Source of the DNA: Nissolia schottii
Taxonomy: Eukaryota; Streptophyta; Magnoliopsida; Fabales; Fabaceae
Direction of reading: 5' to 3'
Assembly (NCBI GenBank): GCA_003254905.1
Contig: QANU01095819.1
Span: 491,650 to 555,649 of the forward strand
DNA: 64,000 nucleotides
Part shown: positions 24,005-37,320 of the stretch, piece after piece
How positions within the stretch are numbered: the first letter of the stretch is position 1
Layout: each line of letters opens with the position of its first letter
Made by a program: the position numbers and the translations under genes
The notes under the pieces: generated by a model
What the model saw: the letters and a program-made list of their open reading frames with translations, nothing else
Databases searched by the model: none
What the model was told of the DNA's origin: nothing

Positions 24005-27000
24005 TCATTCAACTCCCGCAGCTTTCAAGAATTTATCATAGGGGCTTGAAGGTGGTAGTCTCAAACCACGGTCAGGTGAACGGTGGTGGACTCGATCCGG
24101 CGCCAGAAATTGCTCCTGCTTCACTAACTTCAGTTCATCTTTTGAATATTCCAGCGCCTACACAACAGAACAGCGCAAACAAATAAAATCTAAGCATAGC
24201 CTTGGCTTCAGAAAAATTATACAATAACACATGACACGAGACATGAATACATGCAATCACATACAATTGAATGCAAAGAGATTCTGAAGAAAAATTCATC
24301 CATAAAGACTTTTCGTATCCAGAAAAATTGAACTTTTGTTGTAATACTAACCTTAGTTGGTACTAGAGAGGAAACTTCTGTTTCATTTTCACTTGAAAGA
24401 ACTATGGCCTTAGTCTCTGATTTGTGTTTGAAACTCTGAAGAACTGACATCTTCTCTTGTTTCCCGGTTACAAATGCCTCGCATTGGTCCTTCATTTGGT
24501 CATAAGGTAAAGGATTTGAGGAAATGGGGAAACTTGCAACTTGCCGTGCTGTTTCTAAAACCTGTCCATACAATAATCCCCAAAGTATATTTAAGAGACA
24601 GAAAAACAAGTCTCGAATTTTCAGCAGAACCATGAAAAATTGATTCAAAATACAATCACATCCCAATCAGCTAGTGTATTTTTACCGATTCTAAGAGTTG
24701 ATTAACACTTAAAACTTCGGTGTTATTGGTTGAGAGTGATGTTCTGCGATCTGACAGACTGCCACTTGGTTCAGGCCCAGATTCTTCATTTACCCACGCA
24801 CTTGGAGTCATTATCTGGAAAATGACACACAACAGTATTAGTCACTAGTTTTCAAGATCCACCACAATGGAGAAGTTGTTTTGGAGAATTTGACCTCGTC
24901 AAAGTCTGGGAACTCAATCTGAGCAAGGGGAGAACATCGCCCTGGTGTCTCCATAAACAATGAAGGTCCCGAAGGATATGCATCATCAGGGGAAAACCCC
25001 TGTAGAAGTTGCTTCTTTATGCTGGACAACTCATCCTGGAAAACAAAAGGGACAAAAAAATCATATTTCCACACTTATACATACTACTCGCATGCTCCAC
25101 TGCAAGCCCCTACACTGCAACTATAGCTTATCGATCCACATTCTGCACATACCTCATATGACATGTGCAGAATATTGAACAACCAATTTAGGCCTGGAGT
25201 AACATTATTAAGGATTTGTTTAGATAAACTAAAACAAAAAGAAAACGATTTTGAGACAATACCCAGAATTGATTTTTCTAGAATTCGTTTTATCATAAGC
25301 AACTACTTACTTAATAATAAAAAAAAAGAAGCAACTACTTAATATAAAAAAAAAATGCAACTACTTACTTAATTAAAAAAAAAAAGCAACTACTTACTAA
25401 AAAAGATAATTTTCTGATTCTAATTTTTTTAGAAAGCTTATCCAAACTGATTGGAAAATTTTAAGAAGTGATTTTTTCACAAAAAAATTGTTTCTCTTGT
25501 AAAATTACAAAAAAATAAAAAAACCTAATTAAGCATATCAGAATATTCTGTCAGCCCAAGCACATTCATATTACCTCAGGCAATTTTGAAAATTTAGTCA
25601 TAAAGTACATTATTACAGTCTCTTTCAACTGCTTGTCATCCAATTCTATCACTGAAAGCGACTTCATAGCAGCAACTTCATCTTCCTGTGATCCATAAAT
25701 TATCTTTTCTGGTTCTATACAAGCAGCCTGCAGGCGGATATCATCAACCAATTCAAGAAAAGGATCTACCTGTGGATTCATGACTTCAAATTGTTAATCT
25801 AATTGTAATTTTCTTAAGCAAAAAAGGAATACAAATATATTGAAAGGAATCTGAGAGGACAAGGCTGTGGGACGAGGATCAAGTCAAGAAGTTAGGAGAA
25901 GAAACTTACTGTTGCCTCTGTCAGGGATGCTTTAACTTTTGAGATTAGATCAGGTAAATTGCCTGCTCTGGCAGAGAATATAAGCATGTACGAAGCCAAT
26001 GTGAAAAGGGACCTCCTGCGAGATGGTTGTAAGCCACCTTTAACAGAAATGTGAAGAAAAGAGTCAGAAAATTTTCACCAGAGAATTCATGTGAAAATTT
26101 CAAAGATGCAGGATATATGATTCTGTTTTTGCCTCTATTCAATGGGAAGGAACATTCCTTTGGTTGGTATGAAAAACAGTCAAGGAATGATGATTCAATT
26201 CCAAGCCTTGATTCCATAGAGGCATAAATACTCTGCCATTCCTTCCTACAGACAGAGTAAAAAATCCCCTTTATATCCTACTTACCTTCTTGGTCTAAAG
26301 CAATGCTCCTGAGGGAGAACGCCAGCTGGAAGCATCTTACTAAAGCCCTGTAATTGGATGTCTGTGGAAGGCAATTCACATCATCATGGACTTAGACAAA
26401 TTAATCATGTAACATTGTTTTCTTTCAAAAGCTAACATTAACAAGATTAACTGAAAAATTATGAAATAAGTTTTTCTTCATTTCTGGAAAGATGAAATTT
26501 CCTGTCAAAAAATGCTTGCCACCACCAATAAATGCCGGCACCAATTTCACATCAAATTGAAATATTCCTGTTAGGTTGTTCTGATAGAGCTAAGTGCACT
26601 TTCATAAGCAATTGGGAACTGGGCAGCTTTATAGTAACCCATGTACAAGTAATAGTACATGCGACCCCAGTTATTTCAAAACAGGCAATCAACAATTTAG
26701 ACAACTATAAATGAATGTCGAAAAAATAAAACAGGTGAAGGCATTGTTTTATTGCCTTCACAGATCATAATCCTTTAAAATCAATCATGGCACTTGGTAT
26801 GCACCAATCTCACCTTAGAACGAGTAAATAATAAAGCAATGCTATAAGTGTGCGCCACTGCCTCAAAATTTGCAGGGCCATTTTCCGCAGCTGTTGCCTG
26901 AACCCAGATTGAAGAAAGCAATAGACTCACTTGGTGACTGCTCAACCTAAGAGAACGTAGATCCTGAAAAAGAAAAACCCAGGGTTAGGAACAACCCAAG

Positions 27001-30000
27001 GTCCTCACTATTGGAAAAGAAAAAAGAAACGACCAAACCAATGGATTCACGTGTCTAATATAACTGAATCTAAGAAGAACCATCAAAATTCAGCTATGAT
27101 GAATAGGAACTGCATAATCTCAACCCCTTCAATAAAAAATACTATTAAATGCATACAATTAATAATGATAAGTAAAAAATGGCATACATCTTTTCCATCA
27201 GTTAGTGCGCGAGTAAAGCTGTAACCAGGATATGGATGAACTGCATGTTTATTCTCAATGACCCCTGAAGTTGTGTTTCCTTCTACCAATTTCTCATTCA
27301 AATGTTCTTCTGCAGAAAAACTTTCATGCTGAATGGAGAAGTTATTCTGTACCTTCTGAGCCATATTTGACTTCTGGTCTAACCAAGGAGAAACCATTGA
27401 CGGCATAAGCACCATAGAGAAAACACTATGTGCTCCAATTTGTGTTTCACGGTCTGGATGAGCCATGGCCAGGAGCAATTGATGAAACAAGGCATCAGGG
27501 AAAGCCTGGATCCCAGAAGAAAACCCAAAACTTTACATAGATTACTAGAGCTGGGCAGGTAGAAAAGCTTATTTAAACTTACCTTCTTGTAATATGACAC
27601 ATTAGGGATGGAAGTCGTTAATTTTGCAGTTTGATAGACAGCAGAGATTGTTGTTCTTGCTATGATGGTAGAAGTAGAAACATTCTCTAAAACCACAGCC
27701 ATCAAATCAAGAATGGGTCCGACATCCCCAACCTGTCATAGTAGAAGCAGTGTGACGAGATTGCTGCAACGTACTCAATCCTAATGCTTCTTTTGGAAAT
27801 TAGTTTCTCACAAATAAATACACCAAGCTCATAAAAAAGAGATTCAGTGGCGGCTTTTCAGCATTCTCGATAGAGGATATGTAATCAAACGATACAAGGC
27901 CCAAAAGAAAAACTCTTTTGTATAGAGAACGAGTAATAGATTGGGTCTATTGACATCTAGTATCAAAGAAACTTTACTCAGAGAAATAACACATAGAGCC
28001 CCTGAATGATGCCAAGTGTCGTATAACATAGAGTTCGAAAGACACAAGATACACACCTTGTTTGAAAGTTGTAATATGCACATTTCTATGGAAGACTGCA
28101 GTTCAGTATTTAACGTATATGAATCACTTCCAATGGTGGATGTGTCAGCTGAATTTTGCAGGCACTTCCTTAAAAGCTTAATAAGGTCAGATATCGAACC
28201 AATGATTGCAACTGAAGCTTGCTGCTTCATGTTTTGTGCAAGCTGAGTGGTGGTGTTAATTATAGCAATCTGAAGGATAGGGTGCTTGGCAACATTCTTA
28301 TGATCCAAGTGCTTGACCAAGATGGACAACAGAAGATGGGAGTTATTTCCTGAAATTCAAAAATATTATAATTAATTGCATAGAAAATTAGAGAAAACTT
28401 CCATGTATCAGGGAAGTTATAGCACTGAATCTTCCAAGGCTACCTGATTCTGCTAAAAGGGATTGCAGATACATCAAAACAGAAAATGCAACACCCTTTT
28501 CCGATGACCAGTGGTTTTCATTATCAAAATTATGAAAAAGTGGTTCAAGGACACGCCGCACAGTCGTTGCTTCCTTTGACAATTTGGCCATATTATACAA
28601 GCAAACCTTTGACCAATAAGTAGGATCTTTAGCAGTGTCCCTGTAAAAATGGTGAACACATAAGGGCTCTATGGGATCATGGATGTTGGCTTCATAATAA
28701 AGGGAGAGGAGAGAACAGTACGAGAAGACATACAACTTGGACTCCATCTCAGGTAGTGTCTGAGATTGGGTAACCATGTAATTCTCCAAAACCACTGATA
28801 TAATCTATCACAAAATCCAAACAACCAACGAGAAACAAAAAGGAAATAATGAGATTGACAAAATATTTTGCTACAAGAGCAACCTACGCTCAAAATTCAA
28901 GACTGAAGTTTCAGTTCAAAGTTTAGAGGGAAAAAAAAGGACAGAAACTAAAATGTTTCATGCAATCCCTTGCTTACTTGCGTCAATCAACAATGGTTGA
29001 AGGAGTAAAAGTGTGGAAATAATACTCACTTTGTCAAAATCCATGGAAAGATATGTGTGTTCACCCATGAACTGTACCTGGCCAAGAAAAAAATAGGGGT
29101 AAGAGCAAAAGGCATCAAGAGAAGTGATCCTGAAAGGAAACTAACAAAAGAATACTGATACATACCATTTTCACTCTTTAAATTGGGTAAATTTCAATTG
29201 ACTCTTTAGGGTGTGTTTGTGAGTTGGGTTTAGAAAGGGAAGGAAAGGTTTTTTTGGGGGGGGGGCTTAGTCATGAAAGTATTACAGTTTCATTTTTTAA
29301 ACAAATTCTACTAAATTAAAGTAAGCTGTAAAAACTATTGATATTGCTAATGACAGTCCTTCTCATTTGTCCATATTATAATCATTGCAGAGAGCTCCTT
29401 GTTATAAAATTAATCAAGGCATGTAGATTCTTGTGTGGATTGATCAATAAAGGAAAGAGAAGTCCTTGCATACATAAAACTTATGATTTGAAAGGCACAA
29501 GCAAATTCTGCAACAAGTAACAAATGAATCTGAGAAGAATCATTACCATATAGGACAGAGCTTGTAGTCCAGCTGAATGCAGAAGCAAAGCTCGTTTATC
29601 ATCTCCACCTTCTTGAGCCAGTTGACATAGTTTTGGGATAAAACCCTCTAAGTTGAACATGTATGTACCATCTGTCTACTTTTAACTCAAAAGGGTCAAT
29701 ACCCCTAAAATTGAGGTATTCAAAAAATGTGGAAAAAAAATATACAAGTTCTACAAAATGCAATATGTACAATACAAAAAAGAAAAAATGCAATATGTAT
29801 CAAGTAGTACGACTTGGACTGATAACGCAGACCGTAAAGAGAAATTGAGATTAGTGAATATGTTTAATGTCGTGGCAAATTCCTCACACAACATGTAACC
29901 CTACAGTGAATTTAACACAGAAAAGTCAGAAAGGTTTTGTAACCAAATACCTGGCAATCTATAAACTCAACAAGAGTATTGCAGCCTAAGATCCGCATCT

Positions 30001-31687
30001 GATCTGCTCGAGTTTGCTCTAAAAGAGTCCGAATGATCCCTAATAAACTATTGGCAAATAGTGGCCTGAAAGATTTAAGAAGTATGTATCATTTGAACAT
30101 TATTAGTTAATAAAATGAAAAGTAGCATTCAACAATAGAAAGTCAAATGAACCAAAACGCAATCGTATGATGCTTAAGTCAGTAGCAGATAGAAGGACAA
30201 AAAAACTGACACTGCCTGATCCTGCTTCAGAACACAAAAGAATATTGTATTTAAAAGAAATGGCTCTCTTTGAAATCATATTTTAAAAAAGGGTTTCTTT
30301 CTCATCAGATTATACATCCAGGTGCATAGTATTTAAAAAGCAACAATCGGCAAATATATTGAAATGAAAATTTAAACTAAGACTACTCATTAGAAGTAAA
30401 TCCATTGTATATTTCATTACCCATAGTGCCATACAGCCAAGTTTTCTCGAAACTAATCAACAAGGAATACAAGTTGGCAAAGCTGGAAGTGTCTTAATGA
30501 ATGATATTTGGACATTAAAAAAGCATAAGTGTTCACTAATTTCAAAACGACTATAGCAAGCAGCACTGTTATGGTGCCCAAACAAATTTGGAAGATAAAT
30601 CCTTCCCCCTCAGAACCCCATATAACAACTCAATCCAAGGAATACATGCATTTTACTTATATGACATAGAACTTACATCTGCGCCTTACATGTCAATAAC
30701 AATTTCCTATATATGCACAAGACAACATTCACTGAACCAAAGCTTTCATTACGTAAATCCTTGTAACATCTTTGCTCCAAGTTTTCAGTAATCTGCCAAG
30801 ATAAAACAACACAGAAACTTGGGTGATGTCAGAAATCTAGTTCAACACCACAAATGAAAATATTCAGCGCCTAAATTGATTCAATGGTATTTCTTTACTT
30901 CAATACATGACAAGATTGAAATAAGGTAAAACTGTGCTGAAAGTTCATTACTAAAATCTTCAATTTTAGCAGACACAAATTAGATGGAAGCCAAGCCAAC
31001 CACAGCGTTTTCACTGATATTTTAGTCAAATCTAGTAGCTCCTACTTTCTAATGAGAATGATAATCAAAATGTCCTCTATCACGTTGTAACTTTATTGAT
31101 TACCTGAAACAACCAGACTAGAAGTGGCATACAAAAAGAAAAGGCATCTAAGGGTAACATTACCTTGGGAATTCTCAATGGATTCTTAGAAGCATATTCA
31201 CATAGCTTTCCAATTTTCCTATCATTAGGTTCAGGAATCTGCAAAACAAAGCACAGTAATCATCAAATGCATGCGACTTATTTCCTGGTTTTGCCAGGGG
31301 AGGGGAGGGGCAAAAAGGCTGAAAGGGGCTCCAAAGCATTCTAAATCCTTTGTCAGCTAGTGTATGAAATAAGCTTATCATAAACCACCCTCCAATGTCC
31401 CTAAGAAAAACCTTATTATCCAAAACCATCTCATGCACAAGTTTCCAGCGCACAATGGATAAGTCAACTTGAAATTCTAGGGCTGCTATAGATAAAAACA
31501 AACCAAACTACCAAACAAAAACTAATAAAAAAGATGAGCTGATAATTTTCACCTGATTCCGCGGGAAGATGCCAGCAATGAACTTCTTGTAACGTTTGAC
31601 AGGTTGCCTTGACCTTGCCCGGAGGGAAGGACAAAATACACAGAGGTTACCACAGACGGGCAAAACCCGCCTGGACATAACCCCCAT
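24005..31687 (-). CDS. EFOP3: EFR3-like ARM-repeat membrane scaffold of the PI4K-alpha complex (EFOP/SRL2 type)
   Basis: Plant EFR3 homologues anchor PI4K-alpha1 with its NPG and HYC partners at the plasma membrane to make PI4P. Nineteen coding exons: 31687-31553, 31238-31164, 30792-30677, 30065-29951, 29675-29547, 29077-29030, 28804-28734, 28640-28444, 28349-28057, 27732-27583, 27505-27188, 26963-26814, 26361-26286, 26037-25910, 25769-25575, 25035-24895, 24814-24686, 24561-24352 and 24157-24005 (2829 nt, 942 aa; phases consistent). The N-terminus has Cys residues at about 12, 16 and 19 next to a basic stretch (RARSRQPVKRYKK), as in palmitoylated EFR3 anchors. The middle is helical ARM/HEAT-like sequence. 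The C-terminus ends RLPPSSPYDKFLKAAGVE, a conserved tail of the family. The exon ending at 28734 has two donors three bases apart. Orthology to EFOP3 rather than another member is inferred from gene neighbourhood. Confidence 0.9.
25207..25451. repeat. Probable MITE with internal tandem repeats, in EFR3-like intron
   Basis: The left end GTTTAGATAAAC (about 25217) and the reverse complement of the right end, GTTTGGATAAGC (about 25438-25450), form imperfect inverted ends. Between them AGCAACTACTTACTTAATA-type units followed by A-runs repeat about four times (25299-25400). No clean target duplication was found, so the borders are approximate. Confidence 0.45.
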
Positions 31688-34079
31688 CTTCCTACGAATT
31701 CACAGACCCCTCAACCCTGAAACCAAACGAAAAACATTCAAAATCACACAAATTCACTTCAGAATTTTGCATCCACCATTCACGTTTTGCTACTGACAAC
31801 TTCAAATTCCACACCAATTCAGCAACATAGTTTGCGTTTGTTAATCGTCGCCACAAAACCGAGTCAAATCCAGCTCGATTAACAGCTCATACAGGCATTG
31901 AAATTACAGAATCAAACAAGATAAGAGAGAAAAATCGGGAATCATACCAAGTTCGTATTATAGAAACTCCACTTCTTTGCAAATCAATCGCCTTCGAATC
32001 GCGATCTAGACTATACTGAAACCCAATTTTACCACGAACCAAAACAGAAGAAACCAAAAATTGCGATGAGAAAAATAAAAAAGAGGGGAAAACGCGCAAA
32101 AATGAAAATCCAGATAATCAGTCGAGTTGGAATCGAATCAAAAAAAAGAAAAAAGAAAGAAATTAGAATTTAAAAAAAGAAAAAGAAAAAAAGGTACCTT
32201 GGAAAAATGGCAATGGGGGTCAGAGTCAGAGGATGCAACTCTCCCCCTGCCATTGACAAATGAATAATAATACAATGGAATCGGAATGTAACGTTTTTTA
32301 ATTCAGTGAAGAAAATGCGTATCACATAACGTTGTTATTAAACCATCAAATGAAATAACAACATTAATTATCTATACCTACTAGTATTTTCAAAAATAAG
32401 AAATAGATAAAATAAATAAATTTGAATAAAACAAAATAAGTATTCTCAGCACATTGTGGAATGCCGACGAGGTGTTGTCATTTGAACGTGGGCGATTCGG
32501 GTGTCGTGGCAGCAACTGTCAACACCATGTGAGTTTAGAATTTAGATCGTTCCATTTTGTTTTTTTTTGGTATTTTCTGCTCTGTTTTGTTTTTTGGGTA
32601 CTATTTTCTACTCTGTTTTGTGAAGAAGAAAAGTACTAATAATAGTATAAAATTGTCCATTTGTAACTGAAAAAATAGGATGTCCAGGTATTTGGTAAAA
32701 GAACATGTTCCCATGTCCCGAAATATGTGGTGAGGAAGGAAGTTCCCTCCATTCTGTTCTTTCCTACTACCCTCTTTACTTGCAATTGTAAATGTTGCTT
32801 AAGTGATCACCAACTCGTATCCTTTGAGACCATTCAAACTCTGTAAAGCATTCTGAGGGTCTGCTTGCTGAGTGCTGACTGACGAAGGTGGTGATGCATT
32901 TTGGATCTATGATAATGGGGGGCTAGTTAACAAAAGGTTGATGATACCATAATGAGAAGATGGAGGAGTGGTTACTAAAGTTGAGAATGGTTTGGTAGTT
33001 GATTAGATGGGACCGATTAGGTAGTGTGTTGATTAGAACATGTTTGGGTGGCAGAGGCAGATTAGTACGTGCACGACCTAGAACTAGTTGACTTAATTGA
33101 CAAATTAGGCGACAATGCATATTCAACGAGGAAAAGAGGTTTCAATTGTTGTCATAGTGGTTAAAGCTTGATAAATTGGTAAGACACGTAGCCATGGGGA
33201 AGATGGTTTAATGATTGCACAGTATCACGTGTCAAGAGACGAAAATGACCCGTGCATGTTTGGTTTTCATGTCCAGCTCTTAGAATTAATTATGACATAT
33301 TAAAAGAGACTATTTTTCACTTCTAAAACTAGTTGGAATCAAGTCTAACCTCCTCTCACCAAGAATCCATACGATCAAATAGTTTGTCCCAGATTATGCA
33401 GCACAATGAGAAGATTGGTGGCAAGTCGAAATTATTGTCTACTTCGATTTGGAAGGAAAATGGTGAGTTCCCGCGTGAATTGTACATGTTATTGAACTCA
33501 AAGATAGAGATTAATTTTTGTACTACATGACAGTTTTAAATCATGAAAACAGTTTAAAATTGCAAGTTCACGTCCACGGCTGTTTCAGTCGTAATTTCAA
33601 TTTCTAAGTTACATTGAAATGCACTTCAAGTCTAGTGTTTATTTCCCAGTTGGCAATGCTACTTAAATTCTTCTTTTTTTCACCTTCCTCCTTCGCTTTT
33701 GCTTGTATGAATCTACATCCTCTCAATTGAAAATTAATTTCCACGGTTGATGCAATACATAGGTACACATATTCCAATTTCCAATACATCATGAATTTGT
33801 TGAGTACTATATATTCTGCGATAATGATATAATTTCGAAACTTTTGACAACAAACACTTTTTACTGATCATACAAATACACTTTTACAGGTATCAATTCG
33901 TGAATCTTGCCACTTAAGTAAGCAAATTATTCTTAGGTTAAAAAAATGCACAACATTAATTTCTCATCCGTATAATAACAAAAAAGAAAATTCGGACTCA
34001 GATTTTAAGCCAATCTGAAGAAAAATTGGGAAACGAAAAAATGATTGATTCTTCAATCCTCAAGCACAAAATTTGTAAC
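31688..34079. other. EFR3-like 5' region and intergenic spacer
   Basis: About 31690-32270 probably contains the leader exons and promoter of the EFR3-like gene, including purine runs around 32150-32200. The remaining 1.8 kb up to the uL18-like gene shows no supported gene or bounded repeat. Confidence 0.5.
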
Positions 34080-34508
34080 TCACTGGTCTCTGGAAGAAGA
34101 AGAAGAAGAAGGTAGAGGAGGAGGAGGTACCGCCAATTTGTCAACACCGGAGACCTCGACGCCGGCGCGCTTGATGGAATCGAACAACGGGGAGACCATG
34201 ATCCGGTAATGGACGGGGCGGAACTGCTCCTCGCGGAGGTCGATGTGGACGCCGGTGACGCCGATTTCGCGGAGGCGGAACCCTAGCTTCTCGCCGACGC
34301 GGGAGGCGACTTTGGCGTCCCAGAAACGGTGGGATCTGGGGAAGCGGTTTAGGTTGGCGCGGTAGTGGGCGACGAACTCCTGCTCGGAGGAGGAGGCCAT
34401 GGCTATGATCGATGACGTGGAGGTGTTGGTCACCTGCGCCGTTATTCTCCGGCACGACAGCACCAGCTGGAGAAGGTGGTTGTGCTGGTTACGCAACGTC
34501 CCCGCCAT
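34080..34508 (-). CDS. Ribosomal protein L18 (uL18)-like family protein, probably organellar
   Basis: Single-exon frame of 142 aa starting at the ATG at 34508. LQLVLSCRRITAQVTNTSTS matches the uL18 beta-strand pattern in which a conserved variant of 'S.KHIYAQVIDD' occurs, and DAKVASRVGEKLGFRLREIG plus the later SIKRAGVEVSG matches the uL18 'AA..VG..LAERA...GI' and 'A.REAGL' helices that bind 5S rRNA. There is no obvious typical transit peptide, but the basic short N-terminus could target mitochondria. The tail (PPPPLPSSSSSS) is low-complexity. The coding sequence is much more GC-rich than its surroundings. Family assignment is from pattern recall; the exact paralogue is unknown. Confidence 0.7.
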   Translation of the reverse strand: MAGTLRNQHNHLLQLVLSCRRITAQVTNTSTSSIIAMASSSEQEFVAHYRANLNRFPRSHRFWDAKVASRVGEKLGFRLREIGVTGVHIDLREEQFRPVHYRIMVSPLFDSIKRAGVEVSGVDKLAVPPPPLPSSSSSSRDQ

Positions 34509-34584
34509 CTCTCAACTCTCTCGTTATACACACACAAAGCGTTTACTTTTGATCTTTGATACGCTCTCATAGTTGTGATGCGAT

Positions 34585-34636
34585 TGGGCTAACCCAGTTT
34601 CGGCCCATATATTATTGGGCCGAGTTGTCTGGCCCA
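34585..34636. promoter_or_regulatory. Bidirectional promoter with four site II elements
   Basis: Only about 170 bases separate the uL18-like start codon (34508, minus) from the probable leader of the FRF-type gene (plus, about 34690 on). The gap holds TGGGCT at 34585-34590, GGCCCA at 34602-34607, TGGGCC at 34616-34621 and GGCCCA at 34631-34636. Site II motifs are characteristic of plant ribosomal-protein promoters. The bidirectional use is inferred. Confidence 0.6.
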
Positions 34637-34689
34637 CAAGAAGCGTAGTTGACTAATTTCATTTATTTATTCTTTGAAATTTCGCAGAA

Positions 34690-36159
34690 AAGACAAATTT
34701 CAAGCTTCCAATCATTGGCGTGCATCGCATCGCACCGGAACGTTGCTCCTGGCTGTGTGTGTGGGAGGAAGAGGAACCCTTCCTTGTCGAATGTGAGCTG
34801 AAGGAGAAGGAAAAATCCGAATCGGAGAGCTGATAGACCCGACCCCGATCCAGCTTCACCTGTAGTTTCAGTTCATTCTTCAACCTCGCATCTGCTGGGT
34901 AAGTTGTCAACTTCTCTTTTTAGCTGATGCTCTCAAATTTTCCAGCTTGTAGCTCAAACCAGAAATTCGTAACTTGCCTTTTCATATTAGGGGAAAAAAA
35001 TAGGTACATTGCACTAGGAAATATCGCTATGTGAGTAGTGAATTTGATAAGTGTAGATGCGGAGCATTAGTTGAAAGGGAAATTGGAATAATGCAATGAT
35101 GACAAGATGAGGATTGACTTTGCATTTTCTTCTTGCAGGTTGCTGGAATCTTGCTGATCATCATTTTTTTTATTCTGGTTTGGTTCTTGGAATTTGGAGT
35201 GCAGATGCATAGTTCTTGTGCTGGATAGGTAAGGTCAGCCATTTCTCTTTTGTTTAGGAAAATTAGCATGTTTTTGTTTACTTGGCCAAAACTAATGAAT
35301 GATGAATTACAATATATCCTTAAATTGCCTTGCCATTATTGCTTCATCCGCTCAATTATGTTATAATCTAGGTTTTAAGGAGCTGAATTTACCTGAAATT
35401 ATGCTCTGATTGTGGTGAAGTCATGCCAAATTGGTTCACCATGATTGTGATCTTAGTTAGTACAATGTATTATGTATCTCATTTGTATCCCCTATATGTT
35501 CTCATTAAATTCTATAATACACAAATGTGGAATGTCATCTAATGATTTTGGACTGATAGGATAGCTGATATCCATATCCAATTTATATATAACTGAAATG
35601 CAAAAACTATTAGTTTTGTTTATTTTTTGTTGTCTTGTTTTAGATTGGGGGTGATATTTTTGTTATCAATTGGGACATTTGTTTTATGGTCAGGCCTAGT
35701 CCCATCCACTGGGCCTGATATTTTTGTTAGCATCACTAGCACAACAGACATTCGTTGTATCGTTTTCTTTTCTGGTTGAACTTTATTTATCAATGCTCAT
35801 GGTTACTTATAGGATTGAATAGGGATATGTGAAATATCATCCTTTTGGGATAGGATTAAATATAAATAGAAGTTATAAGGTTTCTGTTAGAGTACATTGA
35901 AAACATGAGTGGTATAGTGCCGCCGTTCATACTGTGAAGCACTGCTGATTGTGAACTATGTATATTCCAAACAAAGAGAATAAGAATATAAATAGGAAGC
36001 AAAAAAAGACACAGAAACCCTGTAGATTGTACATTCGTGAAGTTTATAAACCAGATTCTTCATGTGTTTACAATGACTGATGTATCTATGTATCAAATTT
36101 TGCTTATGTTTTCCAATGAATTGTGAAGGTAATCTAATTATTTATGCCACAGGAAGACA
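34690..36159 (+). other. Multi-exon 5' leader of FRF-type gene
   Basis: Leader splice sites can be proposed: donor at 34899 (CTGG|GTAAGT), acceptor before 35140 (TTCTTGCAG), donor at 35229 (ATAG|GTAAGG) and acceptor before 36152 (GCCACAG), eight bases upstream of the start codon. The 0.9-kb second leader intron has no other recognisable feature. Confidence 0.45.
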
Positions 36160-37320
36160 ATGGATCATCAATCTGGTCAGGGATTTGACTCAGATGATAG
36201 TGACCTTGATATGCAAGCAGAAATTAGTGAAAAACGTGAGATATTAGAAGATGAGTTTTCAAAAGACTTAGAATTATGTGCAGGTGAAGATGAAAAGTTT
36301 GTTGAGCAGCCTGTAGTGGATATTTCTGCAGATGCAGAAGCTTTAGAACCGTTCATAGGCATGGAGTTCAATTCAAGAGAGGAAGCCAGAGAATTCTACA
36401 TTGTCTATGGTAGGCGGATAGGATTTACAGTACGAATACACCATAACCGTCGTTCACGAGTAAATAACCAAGTTATTGGTCAGGATTTTGTCTGCTCAAA
36501 AGAAGGCTTTCGTGCAAAAAAGTATGTACACAGAAAAGATAGAGTGCTCCCTCCTCCACCAGCCACCCGAGAAGGTTGTCAAGCCATGATAAGGTTGGCT
36601 TTACGCGATGGAGGGAAGTGGGTTGTTACAAAATTTGTGAAGGAGCATACCCATAAATTGATGAGTCCTAGTAAAGTTCCGTGGCGAGGATCTGGGAAGC
36701 ACTTGGTTAGTGAGGTACGTTTCTCCAGGCAGTGGCAAATATGACTAGATGGTATCTATCTGTGATGATTGTTTATGGTAAAATGTCAAATAAATGTAGA
36801 TGGTACCCATCTTTGTTATTCTGTTGTCAACAAAAGGAAAATAATGAAAGAGGCCAGTCAAACATTGCACTGTAAACTAACGATTTAGATATAGTTAATA
36901 GAACTGGACCAAATTATTGAAGTAAAATAGTCAACTGAATTTGATCTCCTGTGTTGCTTCTGATATTTGGAAGCATCATCTGAAGTAGTTTACCTTACCT
37001 GAGGAACTTCGTTGGATAATATATTCGTGTCTAGTTCATTGCCAGCGTCCAGTGTGTATGTTCTGCTTAGTACCTCAAACTTTCATTGATGGGATTTTTG
37101 GTCACAGGATGAGAAAGATAAGAGAATCCGTGAGTTATCGCTTGAGTTGTACAATGAAAGGCAAAAGTACAAACGGCGTTGTGCCGCATATGAAGAACAG
37201 TTAAATAATATTCTGAATGAATTGGAAAAGCACACGGAACACATCTCCCAAAAAGTTGCTGATATCGTCCAAAGCATCAGAGAGATTGAGGGGGAACAAT
37301 CAGATTCAGATGGCGGGTAA
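36160..37320 (+). CDS. Short FAR1-related (FRF-type) protein, FAR1 DNA-binding domain only
   Basis: Two coding exons, 36160-36714 and 37108-37320 (768 nt, 255 aa). The first 65 residues are acidic. A FAR1-type WRKY-GCM1 zinc-finger domain follows (about 68-170): FYIVYGRRIGFTVR, FVCSKEGFR, REGCQAMIRL and KFVKEHTHKL supply the C..C..HxH ligands. The C-terminal exon is a charged coiled-coil-like helix (LYNERQKYKRR.. to SIREIEGE). The MULE transposase and SWIM domains of full FAR1/FHY3 proteins are absent and no sequence for them follows, so this is the short FRS-related factor class, thought to modulate FAR1/FHY3 at DNA. It is divergent from the uL18-like gene and close to the CML5-type gene, a pairing I also recall in Arabidopsis. 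Confidence 0.88.

Noticed and set aside
23977..24186. Plus-strand 69-codon frame that resembles a transit peptide
   Set aside because: It lies antisense to the last exon of the EFR3-like gene, whose conserved C-terminus (RLPPSSPYDKFLKAAG) is read from the minus strand.
34141..34455. Arg/Pro-rich minus-strand frame
   Set aside because: Out-of-frame shadow of the uL18-like gene caused by high GC.
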